From JAHEIJ01 sp040235565 (GTDB lineage: Bacteria > Pseudomonadota > Gammaproteobacteria > UBA6429 > Thiohalophilaceae), in the NCBI GenBank assembly GCA_040235565.1, contig JBECLA010000059.1:1-14379 (forward strand): DNA of 14,379 nt. Direction: 5' to 3'. The notes beneath the pieces were generated by a model. That model was not told where the DNA came from. It was given only the letters and a program-made list of their open reading frames with translations, and ran no database searches. Below, piece by piece: positions 1-7,547 of the stretch (its first letter is position 1; the number at the start of each line of letters is the position of its first letter). The position numbers were made by a program, and so were the translations under genes.

Positions 1-72
1 AAAAATATTATGCGGTTCAGTGCTTTAGCGCTGGGGCAGAGTGATATTTTCAGTTCGAAAGGGCTTGCTCAG
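1..72. other. Upstream intergenic sequence, no gene recognised
   Basis: None of the three forward frames here resembles the C-terminus of SecY or the short zinc protein L36 (rpmJ), which usually precede rpsM. Frame 1 stays open to a stop at 88-90 but its residues are not recognisable. The stretch is probably the untranslated region between the preceding gene and rpsM, possibly containing the start of the alpha-operon leader. Confidence 0.4.
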
Positions 73-168
73 GCGGGCCATAACACGTAAAATTGCGCGT
101 TTTCGCGGGACTTCTGGCCCGCGAAAACTATTGTTTGATTGAATTTAGGGAGTGGCTACATGGCCCGT
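73..168 (+). promoter_or_regulatory. Alpha-operon mRNA leader, candidate S4-responsive structure
   Basis: The bases before rpsM can fold in competing ways. Positions 99-109 (GTTTTCGCGGG) pair perfectly with 118-128, giving an 11-bp stem with an 8-base loop. Separately, GCGGGCCA at 73-80 is fully complementary to TGGCCCGC at 115-122, and also (one G-U pair) to TGGCCCGT at 161-168, which covers the rpsM start codon. In E. coli, as I recall, S4 represses this operon by stabilising a pseudoknot in which a GGGC segment of the leader pairs with GCCC just after the rpsM start. The arrangement here has the same logic. Pairings are read directly from the sequence; S4 control is inferred. A Shine-Dalgarno sequence AGGGAG lies at 147-152. 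Confidence 0.6.
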
Positions 169-516
169 ATTGCTGGTATCAACATTCCGGTAAACAAGCA
201 TGCCGATATCGCGTTGACCTCGATCTATGGGATTGGTCGGACACGCGCGCAGGCAATCTGTACCGCTAGCGGCATCAAGCCCGAGACCAAGATCAAGGAT
301 CTGGCTGAGAACGAAATTGAGGCACTGCGTAACGAAATTGCCAAATACACCGTCGAAGGTGATTTGCGCCGTGAAGTGTCCATGAACATCAAGCGTTTGA
401 TGGATCTGGGCTGTTACCGAGGCATCCGTCATCGCCGTGGTCTGCCGCTGCGTGGTCAACGTACCCGTACCAATGCCCGTACCCGCAAGGGCCCACGTAA
501 ACCCATTAAGAGATAA
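160..516 (+). CDS. rpsM: 30S ribosomal protein S13
   Basis: Protein of 118 residues, the usual S13 length. S13 sits in the head of the small subunit, contacts the P-site tRNA through its basic tail, and forms intersubunit bridges. The start is the ATG at 160, giving MARIAGINIP, preceded by AGGGAG seven bases upstream; an in-frame TTG at 139 would add residues absent from the family. Visible hallmarks are the helix-two-turn-helix region with YGIGRTRA, the RGIRHRRGLPLRGQRT segment and a very basic C-terminus ending KGPRKPIKR. It is the first gene of the alpha operon, 19 bases before rpsK. The start codon can be base-paired to an upstream leader segment, so translation is probably feedback controlled by S4. 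Confidence 0.98.
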   Translation: MARIAGINIPVNKHADIALTSIYGIGRTRAQAICTASGIKPETKIKDLAENEIEALRNEIAKYTVEGDLRREVSMNIKRLMDLGCYRGIRHRRGLPLRGQRTRTNARTRKGPRKPIKR

Positions 517-535
517 GCACAGGTTTTAAGGAACA

Positions 536-931
536 ATGGCAACCAAGTCTACTGCTGGTCGTACCCGCAAGAAAGTCAAAAAGGATGTGTCCGATGGTAT
601 CGCGCACATTCATGCATCATTTAACAATACGATCGTAACGATTACCGATCGCCAGGGTAATGCGCTGTGTTGGGCTACTTCCGGTGGCTCCGGTTTCCGT
701 GGTTCCCGCAAGAGTACTCCCTTTGCTGCCCAGGTTGCTGCCGAACGTGCCGGCACCATGGCGCAGGAATTCGGAATGAAGAATCTGGAAGTTTGTGTAA
801 AAGGTCCGGGTCCGGGTCGCGAATCCGCAGTTCGCGCCCTCAACGCAAAGGGCTTTAAAATTACCAATATTTCTGATGTGACACCCATTCCTCACAATGG
901 TTGTCGTCCACCCAAGAAACGTCGCGTATAA
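536..931 (+). CDS. rpsK: 30S ribosomal protein S11
   Basis: Protein of 131 residues, standard for S11, which lies on the platform of the small subunit next to the 3' end of 16S rRNA. The ATG at 536 follows an AAGGA Shine-Dalgarno sequence. Recognisable segments are IAHIHASFNNTIVTITD near residues 22-38, the glycine-rich SGGSGFRGSRKSTP loop, KGPGPGRESAVRAL, and the strongly conserved C-terminus TPIPHNGCRPPKKRRV. It is the second gene of the alpha operon and is followed after only 14 bases by rpsD, so the two are probably translationally coupled. Nothing is unusual about it. Confidence 0.98.
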   Translation: MATKSTAGRTRKKVKKDVSDGIAHIHASFNNTIVTITDRQGNALCWATSGGSGFRGSRKSTPFAAQVAAERAGTMAQEFGMKNLEVCVKGPGPGRESAVRALNAKGFKITNISDVTPIPHNGCRPPKKRRV

Positions 932-945
932 GCGGGAGAATTACC

Positions 946-1575
946 TTGGCTAGATACATCGGTCCCAAATGTCGTCAGTGTCGTCGTGAAGGCGAAAAAC
1001 TTTTTCTGAAAGGCGAAAAGTGCTTCAGCAGCAAGTGTGCGATGGAAAATCGTGCATTTCCGCCGGGTCAACATGGCCAGTCACGCCGTGGTCGCTTGTC
1101 TGATTATGCAGCTCAGTTGCGTGAAAAGCAGAAGTTACGTCGTATTTACGGCATTCTGGAAAAGCAATTCCGTAACTATTACAAAATGGCGGATAGTCGC
1201 AAGGGTTCTACCGGCGAGAATCTGTTGCAGTTGCTGGAATCGCGTCTTGACAATGTTGTCTATCGCATGGGTTTTGGCGCTTCCCGTTCCGAAGCCCGCC
1301 AGTTAGTACGTCACAAGGCGATTACCGTCAATGGTCGTCACCTTACTATCCCGTCTGCCCAGGTTAAACCCGGTGACGTAATTACCGTAAGTGAAAAGGC
1401 TGCCAATCATCTGCGCATCAAGAGTGCCGCAGAAACTGCCCAGCAGCGTGGTCTGGTTGATTGGGTTGATGTCAATGTGGATAAGCTGGAAGGCATCTAC
1501 AAGAATGTGCCGGAACGCAGCGATCTGCCGAGTGACATTAACGAAAACCTGGTTGTGGAACTGTACTCGAAATAA
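946..1575 (+). CDS. rpsD: 30S ribosomal protein S4, zinc-ligand form, TTG start
   Basis: S4 is a primary 16S rRNA-binding protein of the 30S body and the expected repressor of this operon. The only start giving the family N-terminus MARYIGPK is a TTG at 946, with GGGAGAA about seven bases upstream; no ATG or GTG fits. The product is 209 residues. Cysteines at 9, 12, 26 and 31 (C-x2-C-x13-C-x4-C) match the zinc-binding S4 of Thermus and differ from the cysteine-poor N-terminus of E. coli S4. The S4 RNA-binding domain follows around residues 95-160 (LESRLDNVVYRMGFG, RHKAITVNGR). The C-terminus NENLVVELYSK is typical. It sits between rpsK and rpoA. Confidence 0.97.
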   Translation: MARYIGPKCRQCRREGEKLFLKGEKCFSSKCAMENRAFPPGQHGQSRRGRLSDYAAQLREKQKLRRIYGILEKQFRNYYKMADSRKGSTGENLLQLLESRLDNVVYRMGFGASRSEARQLVRHKAITVNGRHLTIPSAQVKPGDVITVSEKAANHLRIKSAAETAQQRGLVDWVDVNVDKLEGIYKNVPERSDLPSDINENLVVELYSK

Positions 1576-1649
1576 TCAGCTCTATCAGACACTTTATTCA
1601 CGGATTGTATTTCTTAATATATTAGGAATAGTTGAGAGGACATTTATTA

Positions 1650-2654
1650 ATGCAGGCCTCAGTTTCAGATTTTCTGTCTCCCCGCATTGTTGATATTCAG
1701 CAGATCAACGATACACATGCCAAGGTGACCCTGGAACCTCTCGAGCGAGGTTTTGGCCACACCCTTGGAAATGCGCTGCGCCGTATCCTGTTATCTTCCA
1801 TGTCAGGTTGCGCCATTGTTGAAGCAGAAATAGAAGGCGTCTTGCATGAGTACACCTCAATTGAAGGGGTACAGGAAGACGTGGTTGATATCTTGCTTAA
1901 TCTGAAAGGGGTATCGTTGCGTATGGCTGCCGATGGTCCTGTCACCCTGACGCTCAACAAGAAGGGCCCGGGTCCGGTTACTGCCGGAGACATTACGCTG
2001 GATCATAACGTGGAAGTCATCAATCCGGATCATGTCATTGCCAACCTCACTAAAAATGGTGAGTTGAATATGACCCTGAAAATTGCCAAAGGTCGTGGTT
2101 ATCAGCCTGCAACCATGCGCGGTCAGGAGGAAGATGAAGACCGTCCTATTGGTCGGTTGCAGCTGGATGCCAGTTTCAGTCCGATTCAACGTGTCGCCTA
2201 TGTGGTTGACAGTGCCCGCGTTGAACAACGTACCGATCTGGATAAACTGATTATCGAACTGGAAACCAACGGCACCATTGATCCGGAAGCAGCAATTCGT
2301 GGCGCAGCGACGATTTTGCAGGACCAACTGTCTGCGTTTGTTGATCTGCGTAGCAAGGAAGAAGCGGAACCGGAAGGTATGGAACCGGAGATTGACCCGA
2401 TTCTGTTACGGCCGGTTGATGATCTGGAATTGACTGTACGTTCAGCCAATTGTCTTAAGGCAGAACAGATCTTCTACATCGGTGATTTGATTCAGCGTAC
2501 GGAAGTTGAATTGCTCAAGACCCCGAATCTTGGCAAGAAATCACTGACCGAAATCAAAGACGTGCTGGCCTCACGTGGCCTGTCGCTGGGAATGCGGCTT
2601 GAAAACTGGCCGCCTGCCAGCCTCAAAGAGAAAAAAGAGGAAAGCGCTATTTAA
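1650..2654 (+). CDS. rpoA: DNA-directed RNA polymerase alpha subunit
   Basis: Alpha subunit of 334 residues that dimerises to nucleate RNA polymerase assembly and contacts UP elements and activators through its C-terminal domain. The ATG at 1650 gives MQASVSDFLSPRIVDI, close to the E. coli start, with GAGAGGA upstream; an in-frame TTG at 1632 would add six atypical residues. The N-terminal domain shows LEPLERGFGHTLGNALRRILLSSM in pieces at about residues 30-52. After a linker, the C-terminal domain carries LTVRSANCLKAE, containing the DNA-contacting arginine, followed by LLKTPNLGKKSLTEIK and RLENWPPAS. The tail is extended by a charged KEKKEESAI. The 74-base gap after rpsD is AT-rich and could hold a secondary promoter, which I cannot define. 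Confidence 0.98.
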   Translation: MQASVSDFLSPRIVDIQQINDTHAKVTLEPLERGFGHTLGNALRRILLSSMSGCAIVEAEIEGVLHEYTSIEGVQEDVVDILLNLKGVSLRMAADGPVTLTLNKKGPGPVTAGDITLDHNVEVINPDHVIANLTKNGELNMTLKIAKGRGYQPATMRGQEEDEDRPIGRLQLDASFSPIQRVAYVVDSARVEQRTDLDKLIIELETNGTIDPEAAIRGAATILQDQLSAFVDLRSKEEAEPEGMEPEIDPILLRPVDDLELTVRSANCLKAEQIFYIGDLIQRTEVELLKTPNLGKKSLTEIKDVLASRGLSLGMRLENWPPASLKEKKEESAI

Positions 2655-2699
2655 GCGTTAACCAATTTATAACGACATTGAATTTTAAGGTAGAGAACC

Positions 2700-3107
2700 A
2701 TGCGTCACCGTAAAAGTGGTCGTAAACTGAACCGCAACAGCAGCCATCGCAAGGCCATGTTCCGCAATATGTCTGCTTCATTGTTTGAACATGAAGTGAT
2801 TCAGACTACCCTGCCGAAGGCCAAGGAACTGCGCCGCAAAGCTGAACCACTGATTACTCTGGCGAAGGAAGACAGCGTTGCCAATCGTCGTGTCGCCTTT
2901 GCCCGCTTGCGTGATCGTGATGTGGTAACCAAGCTGTTTAACGAACTTGGGCCCCGCTATAAAGAACGTCCAGGCGGTTATCTGCGGATCCTGAAATGTG
3001 GTTTCCGTCCCGGTGACAATGCACCCATGGCCATTGTTGAATTGGTGGATCGACCTGTCACGGCTGAAGAAGTCCAGGAAGGCACGGGTGATACCGCTCA
3101 GGCATAA
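2700..3107 (+). CDS. rplQ: 50S ribosomal protein L17
   Basis: Protein of 135 residues, slightly longer than the E. coli protein because of an acidic C-terminal tail. L17 lies at the back of the large subunit near the peptide exit tunnel. It begins MRHRKSGRKLNRNSSHRKAM, the nearly invariant N-terminus of the family, and includes TTLPKAKELRRKAEPLITLAK and a conserved GGYLRILK segment. The ATG at 2700 follows AAGGTAGAG. It is the last gene of the alpha operon and is followed by a strong intrinsic terminator at 3129-3154. Confidence 0.98.
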   Translation: MRHRKSGRKLNRNSSHRKAMFRNMSASLFEHEVIQTTLPKAKELRRKAEPLITLAKEDSVANRRVAFARLRDRDVVTKLFNELGPRYKERPGGYLRILKCGFRPGDNAPMAIVELVDRPVTAEEVQEGTGDTAQA

Positions 3108-3128
3108 ACTTAGATCCTGACATATACT

Positions 3129-3154
3129 AAAAACCGGGCTCTGCCCGGTTTTTT
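3129..3154 (+). terminator. Intrinsic terminator of the alpha operon
   Basis: CCGGGC at 3134-3139 pairs perfectly with GCCCGG at 3143-3148 around a TCT loop, flanked by an A-run on the left and six T residues (3149-3154) on the right. It lies 22 bases after the rplQ stop and separates the alpha operon from the following gene. Confidence 0.93.
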
Positions 3155-3236
3155 GTTTCTGGAGTATATCCAAGAGGGATGTTAAACAATGAATGCGTGC
3201 GTAATATTTATGTTCAACCTTATTAGAGGGGAACTT

Positions 3237-3770
3237 TTGCTGCAACGTCGAGGGACATCAACAATTATCGCCTTGCTTATTGGTTTCTCCTTGATGTCTC
3301 CCGGACATGCGGTGAACTCCGGTTGGTTTATGGGATTCAACATGGGCTCGGCGGAAGTCGACACCATCAACGAATCCGATCTGGGCTATAAATTTTATGG
3401 TGGCTACCTGGGAGAAAACTTTGGTGCCGAGATGGCGTTCGCTGGTCTGGGTGATGGCTATACCCCGGATAATCTGGATATCTATGGCCTTTCCTTTGAA
3501 TTCATTGGCCGTTTACCCCTGAGTACTTCTTTTTCTGTGCTGGGTAAGTTTGGACTGTTCTGGTGGACAGTAGAGAATTGTGACTACGGTTATTATTACT
3601 ATTATTGTCCTCCCGGGAGCTACGATGATGGCTCTGATTTGACCTATGGCCTTGGTCTGCAATATGACGTCAACGACAGGGTTTCAATCCGGGGGGAATG
3701 GCAGGAGTTCGAGGATATCAGTGGCAGTGATGTTTCATTATTGAGCGCGGGTATTCTCTATACGTTTTAA
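3237..3770 (+). CDS. Small outer-membrane beta-barrel protein
   Basis: Probably secreted and inserted in the outer membrane; the substrate or role is unknown. From a TTG at 3237, preceded by AGAGGGGA five bases upstream, the product is 177 residues. It starts with a signal peptide: basic LQRRG, a hydrophobic core IIALLIGFSLM, then PGHA, with likely cleavage after A25. An ATG at 3189 in the same frame would add 16 residues and weaken the signal peptide, but cannot be excluded. The mature part has alternating strand-like stretches and ends in LSAGILYTF, with the terminal phenylalanine typical of barrel proteins recognised by the Bam machinery. A loop near residues 115-130 holds two cysteines flanking DYGYYYYY. 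It resembles small OmpA-like or porin-type eight-stranded barrels in size. It follows the alpha-operon terminator, so it needs its own promoter. Confidence 0.75.
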   Translation: MLQRRGTSTIIALLIGFSLMSPGHAVNSGWFMGFNMGSAEVDTINESDLGYKFYGGYLGENFGAEMAFAGLGDGYTPDNLDIYGLSFEFIGRLPLSTSFSVLGKFGLFWWTVENCDYGYYYYYCPPGSYDDGSDLTYGLGLQYDVNDRVSIRGEWQEFEDISGSDVSLLSAGILYTF

Positions 3771-3818
3771 GCCTGCATTAAAGGCTCGGATATTCGGTAA
3801 GTCATTGTAAGTGGCGAC

Positions 3819-3831
3819 TATACTTGCGACA
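3819..3831 (+). promoter_or_regulatory. Possible -10 box immediately before the DUF62 start codon
   Basis: TATACT at 3819-3824 lies six bases before the ATG at 3831, which is where transcription would be expected to begin. No good -35 box sits 16-18 bases upstream and no Shine-Dalgarno sequence is present between the box and the ATG. This suggests a leaderless transcript but rests on one hexamer. Confidence 0.35.
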
Positions 3832-4598
3832 TGATCGTCTTGTTTACCGATTTTGGCTGGCAAGGCCCCTATGTGGGTCAGATGAAAGCGGTGTTGGCTC
3901 AGCATGCGCCGGCTCAGCCGGTGATCGATCTGATGCATGATGCGCCGGTTTTCAGACCACGGGCGGCGGCGTACCTGTTGGCATCGCTGGTGACAGGCTT
4001 TCCTGTCGAGACGGTGTTCCTAGCGGTGGTCGATCCCGGTGTGGGGTCACAACAACGGCGTCCCTGTGTGATGCATGCCGACGGACGCTGGTTTGTCGGA
4101 CCGGATAACGGCCTGTTTAACCTCATTGCCAGGCAGGCAACTACCTACGAGATTTGGGAAATCGACTGGCGTCCTGACTGCTTGTCGGATTCCTTTCACG
4201 GGCGCGACCTGTTTGCCCCGGTTGCAGCCATGCTTGCAGGTGGTGAATTACCGCCAATGACGTCAACCAACCTGGCTGACCGCCCGGCTGACTGGCCGCC
4301 GGAGCTGGCCGAGATAATCTATCTGGACCAGTTTGGCAATGCGATGAGTGGTTTGCTCGGCACGCAGACGGATCCGGCAGCTGAATTAAAGGTCAATCAT
4401 CACCGCATACCTTACGCACGGGTTTTTGCCGAGGTCCCGCAGGCGACGCCATTCTGGTATGTGAATTCCAACGGCCTGGTCGAGATTGCCATGAATCAGG
4501 CCAATGCCGCGCAGCGCCTCGGTTTGGAAATCGGCATGGCCGTGTCGCGAAGCCAGGCCTCAGGCCTGAGTGGCGGCGCGTTCGGCAGAGATTTTTAG
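3831..4598 (+). CDS. SAM hydroxide adenosyltransferase (DUF62 family)
   Basis: Protein of 255 residues matching the DUF62/SAM-hydroxide adenosyltransferase family, which hydrolyses S-adenosylmethionine to adenosine and methionine; chlorinase and fluorinase enzymes are relatives. The N-terminus MIVLFTDFG is the family start. VVDPGVGS with D68, R76/R77 and H123 in SFHGRD correspond to the Asp-Arg-His set proposed for water activation. PDNGLF and the C-terminal domain motifs FGN and NSNGLVEIA are also present. No loop insertion of the fluorinase type is evident, so hydrolysis is more likely than halogenation. There is no Shine-Dalgarno sequence before the ATG. The last 39 bases overlap the 3' end of uvrA on the opposite strand. 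The physiological role in bacteria is unclear. Confidence 0.88.
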   Translation: MIVLFTDFGWQGPYVGQMKAVLAQHAPAQPVIDLMHDAPVFRPRAAAYLLASLVTGFPVETVFLAVVDPGVGSQQRRPCVMHADGRWFVGPDNGLFNLIARQATTYEIWEIDWRPDCLSDSFHGRDLFAPVAAMLAGGELPPMTSTNLADRPADWPPELAEIIYLDQFGNAMSGLLGTQTDPAAELKVNHHRIPYARVFAEVPQATPFWYVNSNGLVEIAMNQANAAQRLGLEIGMAVSRSQASGLSGGAFGRDF

Positions 4599-7460
4599 TA
4601 CATCTTTCAAGTAGCGACCGGTATAGGATTCGGGATGCCGCGCCACATCTTCCGGGGTACCGCTGCAGACCACCGTGCCCCCCTTGTTGCCGCCTTCCGG
4701 CCCCATATCGATGATCCAGTCAGCGGTTTTGATCACATCCAGGTTGTGTTCGATCACCACGATGGTATTGCCATGATCTCGCAAGCGATGCAGTACCGCC
4801 AGTAGCTGTTCAATGTCATGAAAATGCAAGCCGGTCGTGGGTTCGTCCAGAATATACAGGGTCCGCCCCGTATCCCGTTTGGATAATTCCCGCGCCAGTT
4901 TGACCCGTTGCGCTTCACCCCCGGACAGGGTCGTCGCGTTTTGACCCAGGGTGATATAACTCAGGCCGACATCGATCAGGGTTTGAAGTTTGCGCTTGAT
5001 CGGGGGGATGGCGTGAAAGAAGTCGAAGGCCTCTTCCACCGTCATTTCCAGGACCTCATGAATGTTTTTTCCCTTGTATTTGACTTCCAGGGTTTCGCGG
5101 TTATAGCGCTTGCCCTTACAGACATCACAAGGCACATAGATATCAGGCAGAAAATGCATTTCGACCTTGATCAGGCCATCACCCTGGCAAGCCTCGCAGC
5201 GTCCGCCTTTAACATTAAAACTGAAGCGTCCCGGGTTGTAGCCGCGGGTGCGCGCTTCGGGGGTGCCGGAAAACAATTCCCGAATCGGCGTAAACAGCTG
5301 GGTATAGGTGGCGGGGTTGGAGCGGGGCGTCCGACCGATAGGACTCTGGTCAATATCCACGACTTTGTCGAATTGTTCCAGCCCCAGGATGGCGTCACAG
5401 TGCGCCGGATCCTCACTACTCCGGTTGATCTCCAGGGCCGCATGGCGATAGAGGGTGTCGTTGATCAGGGTGGATTTCCCCGAGCCGGAAACCCCGGTGA
5501 TCGCGGTCATCAGGCCAACGGGAATCTCCACGTCGACGGCCTGCAGATTGTTTCCCGTGGCCCCCTGGATGCTGAGTTGACGGTCCGGATCAACGGGGGT
5601 GCGGTGTCGGGGGACCTGGATAGATTTACGGCCCGACAGGTACTGACCGGTCAGCGAAGCCGGGTCGGCGAGAATGTCCTGGGGCGTGCCCTGGGCCACG
5701 ATCCGCCCGCCATGCACCCCGGCCCCGGGACCGATATCCACGACATAATCGGCGCTGAGAATGGCTTCTTCGTCGTGTTCGACCACGATCACCGTATTGC
5801 CCAGATCGCGGAGGTAGGTGAGGGTATTCAGGAGGCGGGTATTGTCCCGCTGGTGCAGACCGATAGAGGGCTCGTCGAGGATATACATCACACCCACCAG
5901 GCCCGCGCCAATCTGGCTCGCCAGACGGATCCGCTGTGCCTCGCCGCCGGAGAGGGTATCGGCACTGCGATCCAGACTCAGGTACTCCAGTCCCACATTG
6001 ACCAGAAAATCGAGGCGCTGACTGATTTCCTTGACGATTTTGGCGGCGATTTCACCCCGGCGTCCCGGGAGTTTGAGCCGGACAAAAAAGGCCTGGGCGG
6101 TCTCGATCGGCATTGCGGTGATATCGGGCAAGGTCTGCTGCTGGATATAGACATGCCGGGCACCCTGATTGAGACGGGTGCCGTGGCAGTCAGGACAGGG
6201 TTGATGACTCAGGTACCGGGCCAGCTCTTCCCTCACCACATTGGATTCGGTGTCGCGATAGCGTCGCTCCATGTTGGGAATGACGCCTTCGAACGGTTGG
6301 AGTTTGCGATACTCGCCACCGCGATCATTGAAATAGCTGAATTCAATGGCTTCTTCCCCGGATCCGTACAGGATGAGTTGCTGAATGGACTCGGGCAGCG
6401 TCATAAAAGGGGCATCCATATCGAAGTCATAATGCTGCGCCAACGAGTTGAGCAACTGATAGTAATAGACGTTACGTCGGTCCCAGCCGCGTATGGCGCC
6501 GGCATTCAGGCCTACTTCCGGATGAATGACGACCCGTTCCGGATCAAAGAACTGTCGGACTCCCAGACCATCACAGGTGGGGCAGGCCCCGGCCGGGTTA
6601 TTGAAGGAGAAAAGACGGGGTTCCAGTTCACTAAGTGAGTACCCACATACCGGACAGGCATAACGGGCGGAGAACACGATCTCATCGTGCAGTCGGTCGC
6701 TTCGCACGTCCTTGTGCTCTCGCGACACTTGTACATCCTGTACTTCGTCCATCCAGGCAATCCGGGCGAGGCCATCCGACAGCTTGAGGGCGGTCTCAAA
6801 GGAGTCCGCCAGGCGGGACTGGATATCTGCACGCACCTTGAAGCGGTCCACGACGGCTTCAATGGTGTGTTTGCGGCGTTTATCCAGCGCCGGGACCTGG
6901 TCGAGCTCAACGACCTTGCCATCCACCCGGGCGCGGACAAACCCTTCCGCCCGCAAGGTCTCGAAGACCTGTTCATGTTCGCCTTTACGCCCCTCGATCA
7001 GGGGGGCCAGCAGCATCAGCTTGCTCTCTTGCGGGAGGGTCAGCACATGATCCACCATCTGGCTTACCGTCTGGGCATCGAGCGTAATATCATGTTCCGG
7101 GCATCGCGGCTCGCCGGCGCGGGCAAACAGCAGCCGCAGATAATCGTAGATTTCGGTAATGGTACCGACTGTCGAGCGCGGGTTATGCGACGTGGATTTC
7201 TGTTCGATGGAAATGGCCGGCGACAGCCCCTCGATATGATCGACATCCGGTTTCTCCATGACCGCCAGAAACTGGCGCGCATAGGCAGACAGGGATTCGA
7301 CGTAGCGGCGTTGTCCTTCGGCATAGATGGTGTCAAACGCCAGCGAGGACTTGCCGGAACCGGACAGGCCGGTGATCACGATGAGTTTGTCACGCGGCAG
7401 ATCGAGGTCGATATTCTGCAGGTTATGGGTGCGGGCCCCACGGATATGAATGGTGTCCAT
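4560..7460 (-). CDS. uvrA: Excinuclease ABC subunit A
   Basis: UvrA of 966 residues, the damage-recognition ATPase of nucleotide excision repair that loads UvrB on distorted DNA. Two ABC modules are complete: Walker A GLSGSGKSS at 31-39 and GVSGSGKST at 656-664, signatures LSGGEAQ at 503-509 and 845-851, and Walker B ILDEP at about 527-531 and 870-874. Zinc ligands are C269/C272/C293/C296 and C755/C758/C778/C781. The N-terminus MDTIHIRGARTHNLQNI fits the family, so the ATG at 7460 is accepted despite a weak ribosome site. The protein is about 26 residues longer than the E. coli one: roughly 16 lie before the first zinc module, and the rest form a C-terminal tail (about ISAERAATQA) encoded where the gene overlaps the convergent DUF62 gene. 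No LexA box was found upstream. Confidence 0.98.
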   Translation of the reverse strand: MDTIHIRGARTHNLQNIDLDLPRDKLIVITGLSGSGKSSLAFDTIYAEGQRRYVESLSAYARQFLAVMEKPDVDHIEGLSPAISIEQKSTSHNPRSTVGTITEIYDYLRLLFARAGEPRCPEHDITLDAQTVSQMVDHVLTLPQESKLMLLAPLIEGRKGEHEQVFETLRAEGFVRARVDGKVVELDQVPALDKRRKHTIEAVVDRFKVRADIQSRLADSFETALKLSDGLARIAWMDEVQDVQVSREHKDVRSDRLHDEIVFSARYACPVCGYSLSELEPRLFSFNNPAGACPTCDGLGVRQFFDPERVVIHPEVGLNAGAIRGWDRRNVYYYQLLNSLAQHYDFDMDAPFMTLPESIQQLILYGSGEEAIEFSYFNDRGGEYRKLQPFEGVIPNMERRYRDTESNVVREELARYLSHQPCPDCHGTRLNQGARHVYIQQQTLPDITAMPIETAQAFFVRLKLPGRRGEIAAKIVKEISQRLDFLVNVGLEYLSLDRSADTLSGGEAQRIRLASQIGAGLVGVMYILDEPSIGLHQRDNTRLLNTLTYLRDLGNTVIVVEHDEEAILSADYVVDIGPGAGVHGGRIVAQGTPQDILADPASLTGQYLSGRKSIQVPRHRTPVDPDRQLSIQGATGNNLQAVDVEIPVGLMTAITGVSGSGKSTLINDTLYRHAALEINRSSEDPAHCDAILGLEQFDKVVDIDQSPIGRTPRSNPATYTQLFTPIRELFSGTPEARTRGYNPGRFSFNVKGGRCEACQGDGLIKVEMHFLPDIYVPCDVCKGKRYNRETLEVKYKGKNIHEVLEMTVEEAFDFFHAIPPIKRKLQTLIDVGLSYITLGQNATTLSGGEAQRVKLARELSKRDTGRTLYILDEPTTGLHFHDIEQLLAVLHRLRDHGNTIVVIEHNLDVIKTADWIIDMGPEGGNKGGTVVCSGTPEDVARHPESYTGRYLKDVLKISAERAATQA

Positions 7461-7492
7461 GCTTCAACACTGGGTACTAAACGAAACCCACT

Positions 7493-7522
7493 ACTATACG
7501 CCCATCGGCGGGGATCGGGCAA
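7493..7522 (-). promoter_or_regulatory. Probable sigma-70 promoter of uvrA
   Basis: On the minus strand TTGCCC (7517-7522) and TATAGT (7493-7498) are separated by 18 bases, matching the consensus at four and five of six positions. Transcription would begin around 7485-7487, leaving a leader of about 25 bases before the uvrA ATG at 7460. No CTGT-N8-ACAG type SOS operator overlaps it. Confidence 0.5.
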
Positions 7523-7547
7523 AACCCTGTCACACACCAATGCCCTG

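Noticed and set aside
1..159. rpmJ (L36) or the end of secY before rpsM
   Set aside because: None of the forward frames gives the cysteine-rich L36 sequence or a SecY-like C-terminus.
3179..3226. Fifteen-codon leader peptide frame before the outer-membrane protein
   Set aside because: The frame exists and stops just before the Shine-Dalgarno sequence of the TTG start, but the only GAGGG directly abuts its ATG, and no attenuator structure accompanies it.
4908..6638. Long plus-strand open frame (576 codons) opposite uvrA
   Set aside because: UvrA on the minus strand is unambiguous and full length; GC-rich coding sequence commonly leaves long antisense frames. The translation has no recognisable domain or credible ribosome site.
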